IMG/VR virus record: IMGVR_UViG_3300006874_000032
Location: 1 to 42,480 of that record
Reading direction: 5' to 3' (one strand)
Source of the DNA: a virus
DNA length: 42,480 nt
Under the pieces are notes generated by a model that saw nothing but the letters and a program-made list of their open reading frames with translations, did not search any database and was not told where the DNA came from. Numbering within the stretch: the stretch's first letter is position 1; each line of letters begins with the position of its first letter. Positions 1 to 6,797 of the stretch are shown piece by piece. Both the position numbers and the translations under genes were made by a program.

Positions 1-1830
1 GCTGGAACTATAACAACCACTAAACTAAGCGGGAATCCAGGAACAGGTACAGCGGGACAAGTTTTACTATCTAATGGAGCAGGCGGTTTTTCTTGGGGTA
101 CTGATCAAGACGATAATGATAATTACTACTTATCTAGTGTAACCAGACCCAATGGTTCTAGCAGTGACGTGCTATTCACTATCACAGGTGGAACAAATGT
201 TACAGCTACTATATTTGGTGAGGGTGCTTTTATGTCAAAAGCAGAGATAAGAACAGATATAGAAAACAACGCATCTTTCGAAGCTAGTGACTTTACTTTT
301 TTAGGAGATCTAGCGACTAAAGACTTAGTAGATACAGTTGACATCAAACAAAACTCTATTGATGCAACTAAAATTAAAGATAATATAATTACCGAGGATA
401 AGCTTAAAATAATTAACGATCCAGTAGACGGCTATGTTTTAACCGCGGATGGAACTAACGGTAATATGGAGTGGGTTGCAAACTCCGCTTCAAACTATTA
501 TTTAAATGCTATCTCTAGAGGAGGCGATGATAATAGAACTTTAACTTTTGATGTATTAGGGGTGTCAAGTGATCCAACCTATACATTCGGTGATGGGGCA
601 TTCGCTTTATTTGCCGGAAGCGGTGATAATTTTGGCTCAGGAGATACTGTAGCGAGAGGAGATCATAACCACGCAATTGGCGATTTGACTGGTGCGGGCG
701 CTTTAGCATCTAAAGATACGGCTGGAACTAATGAAATTACCAATAAGGCTGTCACAGCTGGAAAACTATCACCAGCAGTAGCAGGTGTAGACGGGCAAGT
801 ATTATCAATTAATTCTTCTGGTGAACTAATTTGGTTAAATGCTTCTGGAACCGTAATACCAGATGCTAGAATATTACCTGCTACAGTAGGCAATACAAAT
901 GCTGATGCAAATGATGGCTTAGGCAGCCAGGTGCTTCGCGTTAACTCTGCAGGAACAGGTGTAGAATATATTGATTTATCTGTAGAGAAAAATGAAATTA
1001 ATACTGGCAATAACCCATCGGCTGGAAAAATATTGGGAATTGATGCAAATGGAGATATGCAATGGGTTGGTTCGCCTTCGGTTGATATAGGAGCTGATAG
1101 CATTACCGCCGCAAAAATAAACTTTATTGATGATAATTTATCAGCAGCTACAGCGGGTCACATACTGGTAAGCGATGGTACAGATTTCGGGAACGTAGCT
1201 ATGTCAGGTGATGCAAACATTGATGGCACAGGCGCTTTAACTCTGCAACCTGCGGCAATAAACAGCCAATCAAACTTAAGTAGTATTAGCAGTCAAGACT
1301 CTTTTTTAATCTATGATGTTAGCACTAGTTCTTTAAAGAAAACAACATATTCAACCATTGCTAGTTATGTTTATTTCGGGATGAGTGGTGATATTGATGT
1401 TCAAACAGATGGAACTGCATATTTAAACATAGAGTACGATCAATTGGGAAATGAATTTACGGACACTAAAACGCAGGTTTTAACCACCTTTAACCCTCTA
1501 TGCGATTTTGGCCAAGATGCTATTTTTGACTTAACTCTGCCTGGTTCAGCCGCTAATCTTTCTATAAACATGGCAAGCGCAAAAACCGGTATGACAAAAG
1601 TTTTCATTATAAGAACCAACGCATCTACGGATTATACGGGCACATTGACGTTTGATGTAACAGATGCTGCTGCCAACCCATTGACAGGCACACCTACATT
1701 CGTTAGGCTTTCGTCTGATGATATTGTAAAAACAGCCAATACCGTGAATTATATGCAGATAACATGCGTTGCGGAAGGATCAGATGCTGGTGACAGAACA
1801 TTCATATACACAGTAGGAACAGCACAATAA
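1..1830 (+). CDS. Modular tail fibre / adhesin, 5'-truncated
   Basis: The frame is open from base 1, so the true start lies left of the window; the GTG at 169 is only an internal codon. The visible 609 residues are low-complexity, rich in Gly, Thr, Asn and Asp, with almost no Cys. They hold at least six short modules of the form G-Q-V-L-x-x-N-G-x-G-x-x-x-W, typical of phage tail fibres of Bacteroidota and marine phages. A G-D-H-N-H motif near base 660 is of the kind seen in fibre shafts. The last 110 residues form a beta-rich tip domain that resembles the small proteins at 13233 and 13592. The next gene starts 1 base after the stop. The role is inferred to be receptor binding. Confidence is high for a fibre and low for the receptor. 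Confidence 0.8.
   Translation, partial: AGTITTTKLSGNPGTGTAGQVLLSNGAGGFSWGTDQDDNDNYYLSSVTRPNGSSSDVLFTITGGTNVTATIFGEGAFMSKAEIRTDIENNASFEASDFTFLGDLATKDLVDTVDIKQNSIDATKIKDNIITEDKLKIINDPVDGYVLTADGTNGNMEWVANSASNYYLNAISRGGDDNRTLTFDVLGVSSDPTYTFGDGAFALFAGSGDNFGSGDTVARGDHNHAIGDLTGAGALASKDTAGTNEITNKAVTAGKLSPAVAGVDGQVLSINSSGELIWLNASGTVIPDARILPATVGNTNADANDGLGSQVLRVNSAGTGVEYIDLSVEKNEINTGNNPSAGKILGIDANGDMQWVGSPSVDIGADSITAAKINFIDDNLSAATAGHILVSDGTDFGNVAMSGDANIDGTGALTLQPAAINSQSNLSSISSQDSFLIYDVSTSSLKKTTYSTIASYVYFGMSGDIDVQTDGTAYLNIEYDQLGNEFTDTKTQVLTTFNPLCDFGQDAIFDLTLPGSAANLSINMASAKTGMTKVFIIRTNASTDYTGTLTFDVTDAAANPLTGTPTFVRLSSDDIVKTANTVNYMQITCVAEGSDAGDRTFIYTVGTAQ
49..1210 (+). repeat. Six degenerate G-x-V/I-L-x-x-x-G-x-x-x-W modules in the fibre gene
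   Basis: Short modules recur at about bases 52, 430, 790, 925, 1024 and 1153, encoding variants of G-Q-V-L-x-x-N-G. Four of the six end in Trp. The first two belong to a longer unit of about 55 residues: after the module comes N-Y-Y-L, then a beta-strand stretch ending in G-x-G-A-F. The repeats are at protein level and diverged at DNA level. They suggest growth of the fibre by duplication. Confidence 0.6.
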
Positions 1831-1831
1831 T

Positions 1832-2692
1832 ATGTTTATATTAAAAAATATTTCCACTTTAGCAGAGCAGACTCCAGCACCGTTATATAACGCTTTACCT
1901 AATAACAGAATATTTATCTTCCCAACGGCAGATGATGTTACATACGGAGCGAATCTTTATCCTGGCTATAGGGAATATGAAAAAAGTGGCGGAGGCTTTT
2001 ATTTTGCAGCTGTAGCATCAAAAAGTTCAGGACTATATGCGGATTATGGTGATCTAGCAACTGGGGTAACATGGGGCAACACAGGCCCGGCTACTTTAAC
2101 TTTTAATAATACAGAATCACAAAATTTTGCAAAAACAAATTCAGTAAATGCGTCAACAGCAACAACTGGGGTGTATACGGTTACAGCATCGGCAGCAGGC
2201 CTTACATCTGGGACAACACAAATAGTGAAAGGAACGCCAGCGGGTACAAGATATAAATCAACCTTTACATTAAACTTTGCTAAAACAGGTACAGGGGTAG
2301 TTCCTTTTGTTGCCGCGTTTGATCATACCTCTGCAACAGGCCTTCATTGGAATGCATCCCCCGCTCCATTAGCACTTTTTTCAATAGGGCCTTTTGAACA
2401 AAGCCAAAAGGGTGTTATAATGGTGCCATTATCTACAGATAATACTGTTGATTTTAGTGGGTCCACTACTGCACAATTTAATGGGGGAGTATTTGATCCT
2501 ATTAATTTAGATGTGTCCATTACAGGAAAAACAGAAGGCGTTGATTACGACTACTATATAGCTACAGAGGCAATGGGTATTTGGGGGAGCATTGGTCCCG
2601 TGCCGGCTGTGATAATAGAAGCGGACCCTTACGTATTAAATGGGGGAAGCAGCTCAGCAACTCATACCTTAAATATAACATATAACTATTAA
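1832..2692 (+). CDS. Putative tail fibre-associated structural protein
   Basis: A 286-residue protein that I do not recognise as a named family. It starts with ATG 1 base after the fibre stop codon. Composition is rich in Ala, Thr, Gly and Ser, with many short beta-strand-like stretches and no signal peptide or membrane segment. The middle (residues about 85-150) is Thr/Ala-rich and resembles an Ig-like or fibre shaft region. The C-terminus, with alternating hydrophobic residues ending in T-Y-N-Y, looks like a beta-sandwich. Its place between a fibre gene and another small structural gene suggests a fibre partner, receptor-binding tip or virion decoration protein. Function is inferred from context and composition only. 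Confidence 0.6.
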   Translation: MFILKNISTLAEQTPAPLYNALPNNRIFIFPTADDVTYGANLYPGYREYEKSGGGFYFAAVASKSSGLYADYGDLATGVTWGNTGPATLTFNNTESQNFAKTNSVNASTATTGVYTVTASAAGLTSGTTQIVKGTPAGTRYKSTFTLNFAKTGTGVVPFVAAFDHTSATGLHWNASPAPLALFSIGPFEQSQKGVIMVPLSTDNTVDFSGSTTAQFNGGVFDPINLDVSITGKTEGVDYDYYIATEAMGIWGSIGPVPAVIIEADPYVLNGGSSSATHTLNITYNY

Positions 2693-2694
2693 TT

Positions 2695-2913
2695 ATGGCT
2701 CAAGCTACTTTATATGGTACTAACCAAATAGCTCAAGGAACTACCTTTATTCCAGATTCACAAGTTTCAATAGATTCTATAACTAATCCGCTTAATTTAA
2801 ATTTAAATTTCCAAGAAGCTGATATAGTAGAGCCAGGTACTGAATTGAAAATAACTGAGGGATATGATTCAACAGATACATCAGAAGTTACAATAACTTA
2901 TACGCAATTATAG
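2695..2913 (+). CDS. Small hypothetical protein of the fibre cluster
   Basis: A 72-residue acidic protein starting with Met-Ala two bases after the previous stop. It has alternating polar and hydrophobic residues (L-N-L-N-L-N-F) consistent with a single small beta-domain. No catalytic or membrane motif is seen. Tight coupling to the two upstream fibre genes argues for a virion or fibre-assembly role. It is the last gene of the left fibre cluster before the 73-base AT-rich gap. Function unknown. Confidence 0.55.
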   Translation: MAQATLYGTNQIAQGTTFIPDSQVSIDSITNPLNLNLNFQEADIVEPGTELKITEGYDSTDTSEVTITYTQL

Positions 2914-2986
2914 TACTTAGATAAATAAAATAATTTTAATGTAATATAATTATATAACCAAAATTAATTAACCAAAACCTTTTATT
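2914..2986 (+). promoter_or_regulatory. AT-rich gap, candidate promoter/operator before the chaperonin island
   Basis: At 73 bases this is one of the two longest gene-free gaps in the window. It contains a 12-base perfect palindrome, ATATAATTATAT (2944-2955), followed by a direct repeat of AACCAAAA at 2956 and 2970. The 13-mer ACCAAAACCTTTT at 2971 occurs again at 3050 inside the next gene. I see no clear Bacteroidota -7 box (TAnnTTTG), so a promoter is a guess from position and composition. It separates fibre genes from the GroEL/lysis island. Confidence 0.3.
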
Positions 2987-3274
2987 ATGACCTATTTTTA
3001 TTACAAGTCCAGTACGCTGGCAAACCAACAACCAAAGCTAGACGAAGAAACCAAAACCTTTTGGGAAACCTTAGCTTTAAAAGAAAATTGGCGAATTGTC
3101 CAACTGCCTAACGGTTATTATCAAACAGAATATGAGATAGATGACAAGTGGGTGGACGTAACAAGACGCGAAACTATTGAAGGCGCTGAGCAAGCAATTG
3201 ATTCATCAGTCGAACATTTTAAAAGAAAACTAAAAGCGTTTGACGGGCCAACAGTAGTTAAAACATTTAAATAA
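2987..3274 (+). CDS. Conserved hypothetical protein, first gene of the chaperonin/lysis island
   Basis: A 95-residue soluble protein with a mixed alpha/beta look. Residues 30-60 hold W-R-I-V-Q-L-P-N-G-Y-Y-Q-T-E-Y and a second beta-like stretch with W-V-D-V-T-R-R. Residues 63-95 form a charged helix (E-G-A-E-Q-A-I-D) followed by F-K-R-K-L-K and ending in G-P-T-V-V-K-T-F-K. I recall similar small proteins in other Bacteroidota phages, but no function is known to me. It lies 17 bases upstream of groEL and downstream of the candidate promoter gap, so it is probably co-transcribed with the chaperonins. The ATG at 2987 is the first in frame and follows an A/T-rich leader. Confidence 0.6.
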   Translation: MTYFYYKSSTLANQQPKLDEETKTFWETLALKENWRIVQLPNGYYQTEYEIDDKWVDVTRRETIEGAEQAIDSSVEHFKRKLKAFDGPTVVKTFK

Positions 3275-3291
3275 TATAATACTTTAATTTA

Positions 3292-4848
3292 ATGGAATTT
3301 AATCACACAAGCAATATTGTTAAAGATTTAAACTTTGGCAATAATGCAAGTAGTAAAATTATGGCTGGAGTTAACAAGCTTAACGACGCCGTAAAATCAA
3401 CATTAGGGGCATCGGGAAAATGTGTTATTTATGAAGACGCATTAGGTAGACCGATCGTCACAAAAGATGGTGTAACTGTAGCGAATAGCGTAATCTTACG
3501 GGACCCGGTAGAAAACATTGGCGCCACCCTTATAAAAGAAGCTGCTCAAAAAACAGTAAAAGAGGCAGGCGACGGAACTACCACCTCAACGGTCCTTGCC
3601 TCTGCCATCTTAAATGAGTATTACCAGAGTGGTAAAACAAATGTTAGAGGTATCAAAAAAGGAATTGACAATGCACTAGCCAAAGCATTAAAATACCTTG
3701 ATAAAATTAAAGTTCCGGTAGAAGGGGCTATGCTTAATCACGTTGCAAACATTTCTGCTAATAATGACAAAGTGCTAGCAGAAATTATAGCGAACGCATA
3801 CGAACTTGTTGGAAATAACGGTGTGGTATTGATGGAAGAGTCTGAAACAGCAGACACGCACGTTGAAATCGTAGATGGAGTGCAATTTGATTCAGGCTTA
3901 AAATCGCCGCATTTCATAACTGACAAAGAAAAAGGTAAAGCTGTATTAGAAGACCCTTTAGTTCTTTTAGTTGAATCTGAAATAAACACTATAAGAAAGA
4001 TTCAAACGGTTTTAGAATATGCCATAAAAGAAAAGCGCAGTATACTTATAATTGGCAATATTGCACAACAGCCAATGTCCGCTTTAGTAATGAATAAGGC
4101 TAAAGGCAATATAAGGGTAAACGTTATCGATTCTCCTGGCTTCTCATTAACTAGAAAAGAATTAATGGAAGATTTAGCAGCTATAACTGGTGCTACTATC
4201 ATAAACGAAGATTTAGGAGATGATCTTGACTTAATTGGTATAGAGCATTTAGGCGTTTGTAAAAAAGCTGTTACTGATGATAATAATACTATTATTACAG
4301 TAGAAGATATTAATGAAAAAATTACTGGTCGTATTGAATCAATTGAAAAACAATTGAAAGAAGAAAAAAACGACTACGTAATTAAAAAGCTAGAAGAGCG
4401 CAAAGCAATGCTTTCGGGATCTGTTGGAATTATAAAAGTTGGGGCAGATAGCAAAGTTGCATTAAAAGAAAAGAAAGATAGAGTTGAAGACGCTATCTAT
4501 GCCGTTAAAGCAGCTTTAAAAGAAGGTATTGTGCCGGGGGGTGGAATCGCTTTATGTAACGCAGCCAATAGTATTAAACCAGCTTGTCCGGGGGAACAAA
4601 TTTTAATAGCAGCAATGAAACAGCCGTTTGCTACTATATTGAGCAATTCAGGCGTGACTGGCGATGTGTATAGCAAAGGCAAAGGAATTGATGTTACAAC
4701 AGGAAAAGTTGTTAATATGATTAGGGCTGGAATTATTGATCCAGTTCTAGTAACAAAAACAGCTTTAAAAAACGCTGCTTCGGTAGCTTCTACTATTATA
4801 TCCGCTGATTGTGTAATTTCAAATGTAAGAGAAGATGCAAGCAATTAA
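3292..4848 (+). CDS. groEL: Phage-encoded group I chaperonin GroEL (Hsp60)
   Basis: ATP-driven folding chamber subunit, 518 residues (the Escherichia coli protein has 548). The equatorial, intermediate and apical domains are all present in order. ATPase residues are kept: T-K-D-G-V-T-V-A with D59 (E. coli D52), A-G-D-G-T-T-T with D94 (E. coli D87), R-V-E-D-A with D400 (E. coli D398), and G-I-V-P-G-G-G. The apical helix region retains S-P-G-F (KAPGF in E. coli). The protein lacks the Gly-Gly-Met tail and ends N-V-R-E-D-A-S-N. By eye, some apical substrate/GroES contacts differ (Y199 to Leu, Y203 to His, L234 to Gln), while F204, L237 and V263 are kept. It overlaps groES by 14 bases, forming an operon. 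It probably helps fold capsid or giant tail proteins. Identity is very secure; the client is unknown. Confidence 0.97.
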   Translation: MEFNHTSNIVKDLNFGNNASSKIMAGVNKLNDAVKSTLGASGKCVIYEDALGRPIVTKDGVTVANSVILRDPVENIGATLIKEAAQKTVKEAGDGTTTSTVLASAILNEYYQSGKTNVRGIKKGIDNALAKALKYLDKIKVPVEGAMLNHVANISANNDKVLAEIIANAYELVGNNGVVLMEESETADTHVEIVDGVQFDSGLKSPHFITDKEKGKAVLEDPLVLLVESEINTIRKIQTVLEYAIKEKRSILIIGNIAQQPMSALVMNKAKGNIRVNVIDSPGFSLTRKELMEDLAAITGATIINEDLGDDLDLIGIEHLGVCKKAVTDDNNTIITVEDINEKITGRIESIEKQLKEEKNDYVIKKLEERKAMLSGSVGIIKVGADSKVALKEKKDRVEDAIYAVKAALKEGIVPGGGIALCNAANSIKPACPGEQILIAAMKQPFATILSNSGVTGDVYSKGKGIDVTTGKVVNMIRAGIIDPVLVTKTALKNAASVASTIISADCVISNVREDASN

Positions 4849-5092
4849 TAGATATATAATAATAGATAGAATAAAAGAAGAACCAAAGAAAACAAATGGT
4901 TTACTTTTGAATGAAAAGCATCAAGACGATGTCCGCTATAGAAAAGGCAAAGTTGTTTCTATAGGCAATTTAGTTGAGGGGCTTAACCAGGAAGCTTTGA
5001 TATATTACGACAAACATGCTGGGTACGGAATAGAGTTTGATGACAAGCTTTATTTCGTTATAAAAGAATCCGACGTTATTGCTGTACTATGA
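4835..5092 (+). CDS. groES: Phage co-chaperonin GroES (Chaperonin_10 family)
   Basis: An 85-residue co-chaperonin, slightly shorter than bacterial GroES (about 97). It begins with a first beta-strand pattern, N-R-Y-I-I-I-D-R-I, followed by a mobile-loop-like segment with the hydrophobic tripeptide L23-L24-L25 after N-G, matching the I-V-L of E. coli GroES. Next come the core G-K-V-V-S-I-G strand and, at the end, K-E-S-D-V-I-A-V-L, the hallmark E-S-D-I-L-A-like terminus. The ATG lies inside the groEL end (14-base overlap), so translation is probably coupled. It should cap the neighbouring GroEL. The loss of about 10 residues falls in the roof/middle region. Confidence is high from motif order and context. 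Confidence 0.93.
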   Translation: MQAINRYIIIDRIKEEPKKTNGLLLNEKHQDDVRYRKGKVVSIGNLVEGLNQEALIYYDKHAGYGIEFDDKLYFVIKESDVIAVL

Positions 5093-5529
5093 GGCTAGAA
5101 GCGGCTGATTTAAGAGAAATGAATATACTAAAGTATTACAGGCTTATCAGAAGATGGGCCTGTAAAACTTATAATCTTAAAGATGCTGATTTAGAATTAC
5201 TTATATATTTTGATTGCGTAGGTTTGTTTACGCGTAATGATTATATTAAAGGCACCTATACATTTTCTTGGGATAAAAAACGATGGGAGCGGCTTCGCCG
5301 CGAAGGGTGGATTGAAATCTACGCAGAACGTAACCAAACAACAATAAAATATAATGTGTTTAAAACTTCAACAAAATGCAAACACCTTATAACAAGAATG
5401 TATAAAATAATGTTGGGCGAAGAAGACTTACCTATGTCTGAGCGCAGCGTATTTTTTAAAAACAAATCATATACAGATAAAGTTTATAATAAAGCTATTG
5501 ACGATATGTTTAAAGATACTACAAGATAA
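5089..5529 (+). CDS. Winged-helix (MarR-like) putative DNA-binding protein
   Basis: A 146-residue basic protein that overlaps groES by 4 bases (ATGA). Helical segments at residues 8-30 and 35-50 are followed by a wing-like strand pair: S-W-D-K-K-R-W-E-R-L-R-R-E-G-W-I at about residues 63-78, then Y-A-E-R-N-Q-T-T-I-K-Y. A later part, L-I-T-R-M-Y-K-I-M-L-G-E-E, is helical. This layout matches MarR-type winged helix proteins common in Bacteroidota phages. Its position between chaperonins and lysis genes makes a late-gene regulator plausible, but a packaging or structural role is not excluded. I assign the fold with moderate confidence and no regulon. Confidence 0.6.
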   Translation: MRLEAADLREMNILKYYRLIRRWACKTYNLKDADLELLIYFDCVGLFTRNDYIKGTYTFSWDKKRWERLRREGWIEIYAERNQTTIKYNVFKTSTKCKHLITRMYKIMLGEEDLPMSERSVFFKNKSYTDKVYNKAIDDMFKDTTR

Positions 5530-5849
5530 TGGGATACAAAATGAAAACCAATATCAAATCATTGATAATGGATCATGGCCTGGTAACAGAGGAAGACGGA
5601 ATGGGTAAGGTTGAAGGTGTTACCTTAAATGACGGTACCATTGTTGTAAATAAAAATTTATCTAAGAAGAAGAAAGATATAGCTAAAAGTCATGAAAAAG
5701 TGCATCGTGACCAAATACTTAGAGGGGATTTGTCATATGATGATGAGAATGTATATTGGAAAGGAAACAAGCACCCAAGAGTACTTATGAAAGAAGGCTC
5801 TAGTAATCTGCCTTGGGAAAAAGAAGCATATAAAAAACAAAAAAAATAA
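5529..5849 (+). CDS. Small HExxH zincin-like protein
   Basis: A 106-residue protein starting at the last base of the upstream stop (TAATG). It carries H55-E56-K57-V58-H59 followed by R-D-Q-I, the zinc-binding helix signature of metallopeptidases. A later L-P-W-E-K-E-A-Y at residues 94-101 may supply the third ligand (E97 or E99). There is no signal peptide or membrane segment. It is far smaller than ordinary zinc peptidases, resembling minimal phage zincins. An alternative start is Met5. Neighbours are a winged-helix protein and an M15 endolysin, so a role in lysis, virion maturation or host takeover is possible. The motif is directly visible; activity is inferred. Confidence 0.6.
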   Translation: MGYKMKTNIKSLIMDHGLVTEEDGMGKVEGVTLNDGTIVVNKNLSKKKKDIAKSHEKVHRDQILRGDLSYDDENVYWKGNKHPRVLMKEGSSNLPWEKEAYKKQKK

Positions 5850-5852
5850 ATT

Positions 5853-6008
5853 ATGGGAATGTCAGGACCAAAAGCAACGCCAATTACTCAAAAAGTACAC
5901 GCAAAAACTTCTGCTAATAAAGAAGCAATTTGTGAGACTTGCAAAAAACCAATTGGGTCTCAATGCAAATGCTCTAGCGGATATATTCACGTAAGAGGTG
6001 GAAATTAA
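5853..6008 (+). CDS. Cys-rich micro-protein (51 aa), possible zinc knuckle
   Basis: A 51-residue ORF in the gap between the zincin-like gene and the endolysin. It has ATG at 5853 and TAA at 6006-6008, with an A/T-rich leader. The second half holds C-E-T-C-K-K-P-I-G-S-Q-C-K-C, a C-x2-C-x6-C-x-C arrangement that could bind one zinc ion, followed by G-Y-I-H-V-R. The N-terminal half is Lys/Thr/Ala-rich and probably disordered. It overlaps the endolysin start by 11 bases, suggesting coupled translation. Cys is rare in neighbouring proteins, so the cluster of four is notable. Function unknown. Confidence 0.6.
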   Translation: MGMSGPKATPITQKVHAKTSANKEAICETCKKPIGSQCKCSSGYIHVRGGN

Positions 6009-6465
6009 AATAAGTAAACACATATCAATCAAAGAGGCAACACGTTCTAATACAGCTGAAAGATTAGGTATTGATAATTTTCCAAACAGCCCTACGCTTG
6101 TTAATATGCAAGCTTTGGCTGAAAACGTATTTGAGCCCCTTAGAGAGCACTTTGGGCACCCAATATATATAACTAGCTTCTATCGTAGTCCAGAGCTGAA
6201 TAAGGCTATCGGAGGCAGTTCTAAGAGCCAGCACTGCAAAGGGCAAGCTATTGATATTGACGATGTTATAGGGGGATCAAAAAATGCTGATTTTTTTAAT
6301 TATATAAAAGATAATTTAGAGTTTGATCAATTAATCTGGGAATTTGGAAATGATGATAGTCCTAGCTGGGTGCATGTTAGCTATAATGCTTCTAATAATA
6401 GAGGTAACATCTTAAAAGCTATAAAAGAAAACGGAAAAACAAAATATACTATATGGAACCAATAA
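5998..6465 (+). CDS. M15 family (Peptidase_M15_3) peptidase, likely endolysin
   Basis: A 155-residue zinc peptidase predicted to cleave peptidoglycan stem peptides, of the D-Ala-D-Ala carboxypeptidase/endopeptidase group. The N-terminus I-S-K-H-I-S-I-K-E-A-T-R-S matches the family start. The motif S-x-H-x-x-G-x-A-x-D is present as S77 to D86, with zinc ligands H79 and D86. E115 in L-I-W-E-F and H126 in W-V-H-V-S complete the site. The start is GTG at 5998: an in-frame TAA lies one codon upstream, and the first ATG would remove the conserved N-terminus. No signal peptide is seen, so release should depend on the holin at 16625. It overlaps the genes before (11 bases) and after (13 bases). Confidence 0.9.
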   Translation: MEIKISKHISIKEATRSNTAERLGIDNFPNSPTLVNMQALAENVFEPLREHFGHPIYITSFYRSPELNKAIGGSSKSQHCKGQAIDIDDVIGGSKNADFFNYIKDNLEFDQLIWEFGNDDSPSWVHVSYNASNNRGNILKAIKENGKTKYTIWNQ

Positions 6466-6776
6466 CAAGAAGAATAAAAGCAGAGCCGCTAATGAAAAAG
6501 CCACCTGCTCCTTCAAAGAAAAAGTCTTTAGGATATTACAACGAAGCAAACCCGACAGGAACAGGGGCTGCCGCCGGGGGCGGTATGTCCCGTAAAGGCG
6601 TGCAAAAATATAAAAAAGACAACCCTGGTTCTAAGCTAAAAACAGCGGTAACAACACCCCCGAGTAAACTTGACCCTAACAGCAAAGCTGCTAAAAGGCG
6701 TAAGTCTTTTTGTGCAAGATCAAAAAGCTGGACTTCAGAAAGAGGCAAAGCGGCAAGACGCCGTTGGAATTGTTAA
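6453..6776 (+). CDS. Basic DUF6321-like protein
   Basis: A 107-residue protein, very rich in Lys and Arg. It contains the conserved stretch M-S-R-K-G-V-Q-K-Y, then N-P-G-S-K-L-K-T-A-V-T-T, S-K-A-A-K-R-R-K-S-F-C-A-R-S and a terminal R-R-R-W-N-C. This is the signature I know from DUF6321 proteins of marine phages. The two Cys residues in F-C-A-R and W-N-C are part of the conserved pattern. The charge suggests nucleic-acid binding or a virion-internal role, but the function is not known. It starts within the endolysin end (13-base overlap) and is the last gene before the large fibre gene. Confidence 0.75.
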   Translation: MEPITRRIKAEPLMKKPPAPSKKKSLGYYNEANPTGTGAAAGGGMSRKGVQKYKKDNPGSKLKTAVTTPPSKLDPNSKAAKRRKSFCARSKSWTSERGKAARRRWNC

Positions 6777-6797
6777 TATAAAACATATTTTTTAAAT

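Noticed and set aside
660-680. G-D-H-N-H sequence suggesting an HNH endonuclease
   Set aside because: It lies within repetitive fibre sequence (V-A-R-G-D-H-N-H) of the type common in tail fibres, with no HNH fold around it.
663-1103. 146-residue reading frame on the minus strand
   Set aside because: It is the shadow of the fibre gene on the opposite strand; no other minus-strand gene exists and the composition mirrors the plus-strand repeats.
3292-5092. Chaperonin genes as contaminating host DNA
   Set aside because: The genes lie within a continuous run of phage genes with matching AT-rich composition and overlaps, and the GroEL lacks the usual GGM tail.
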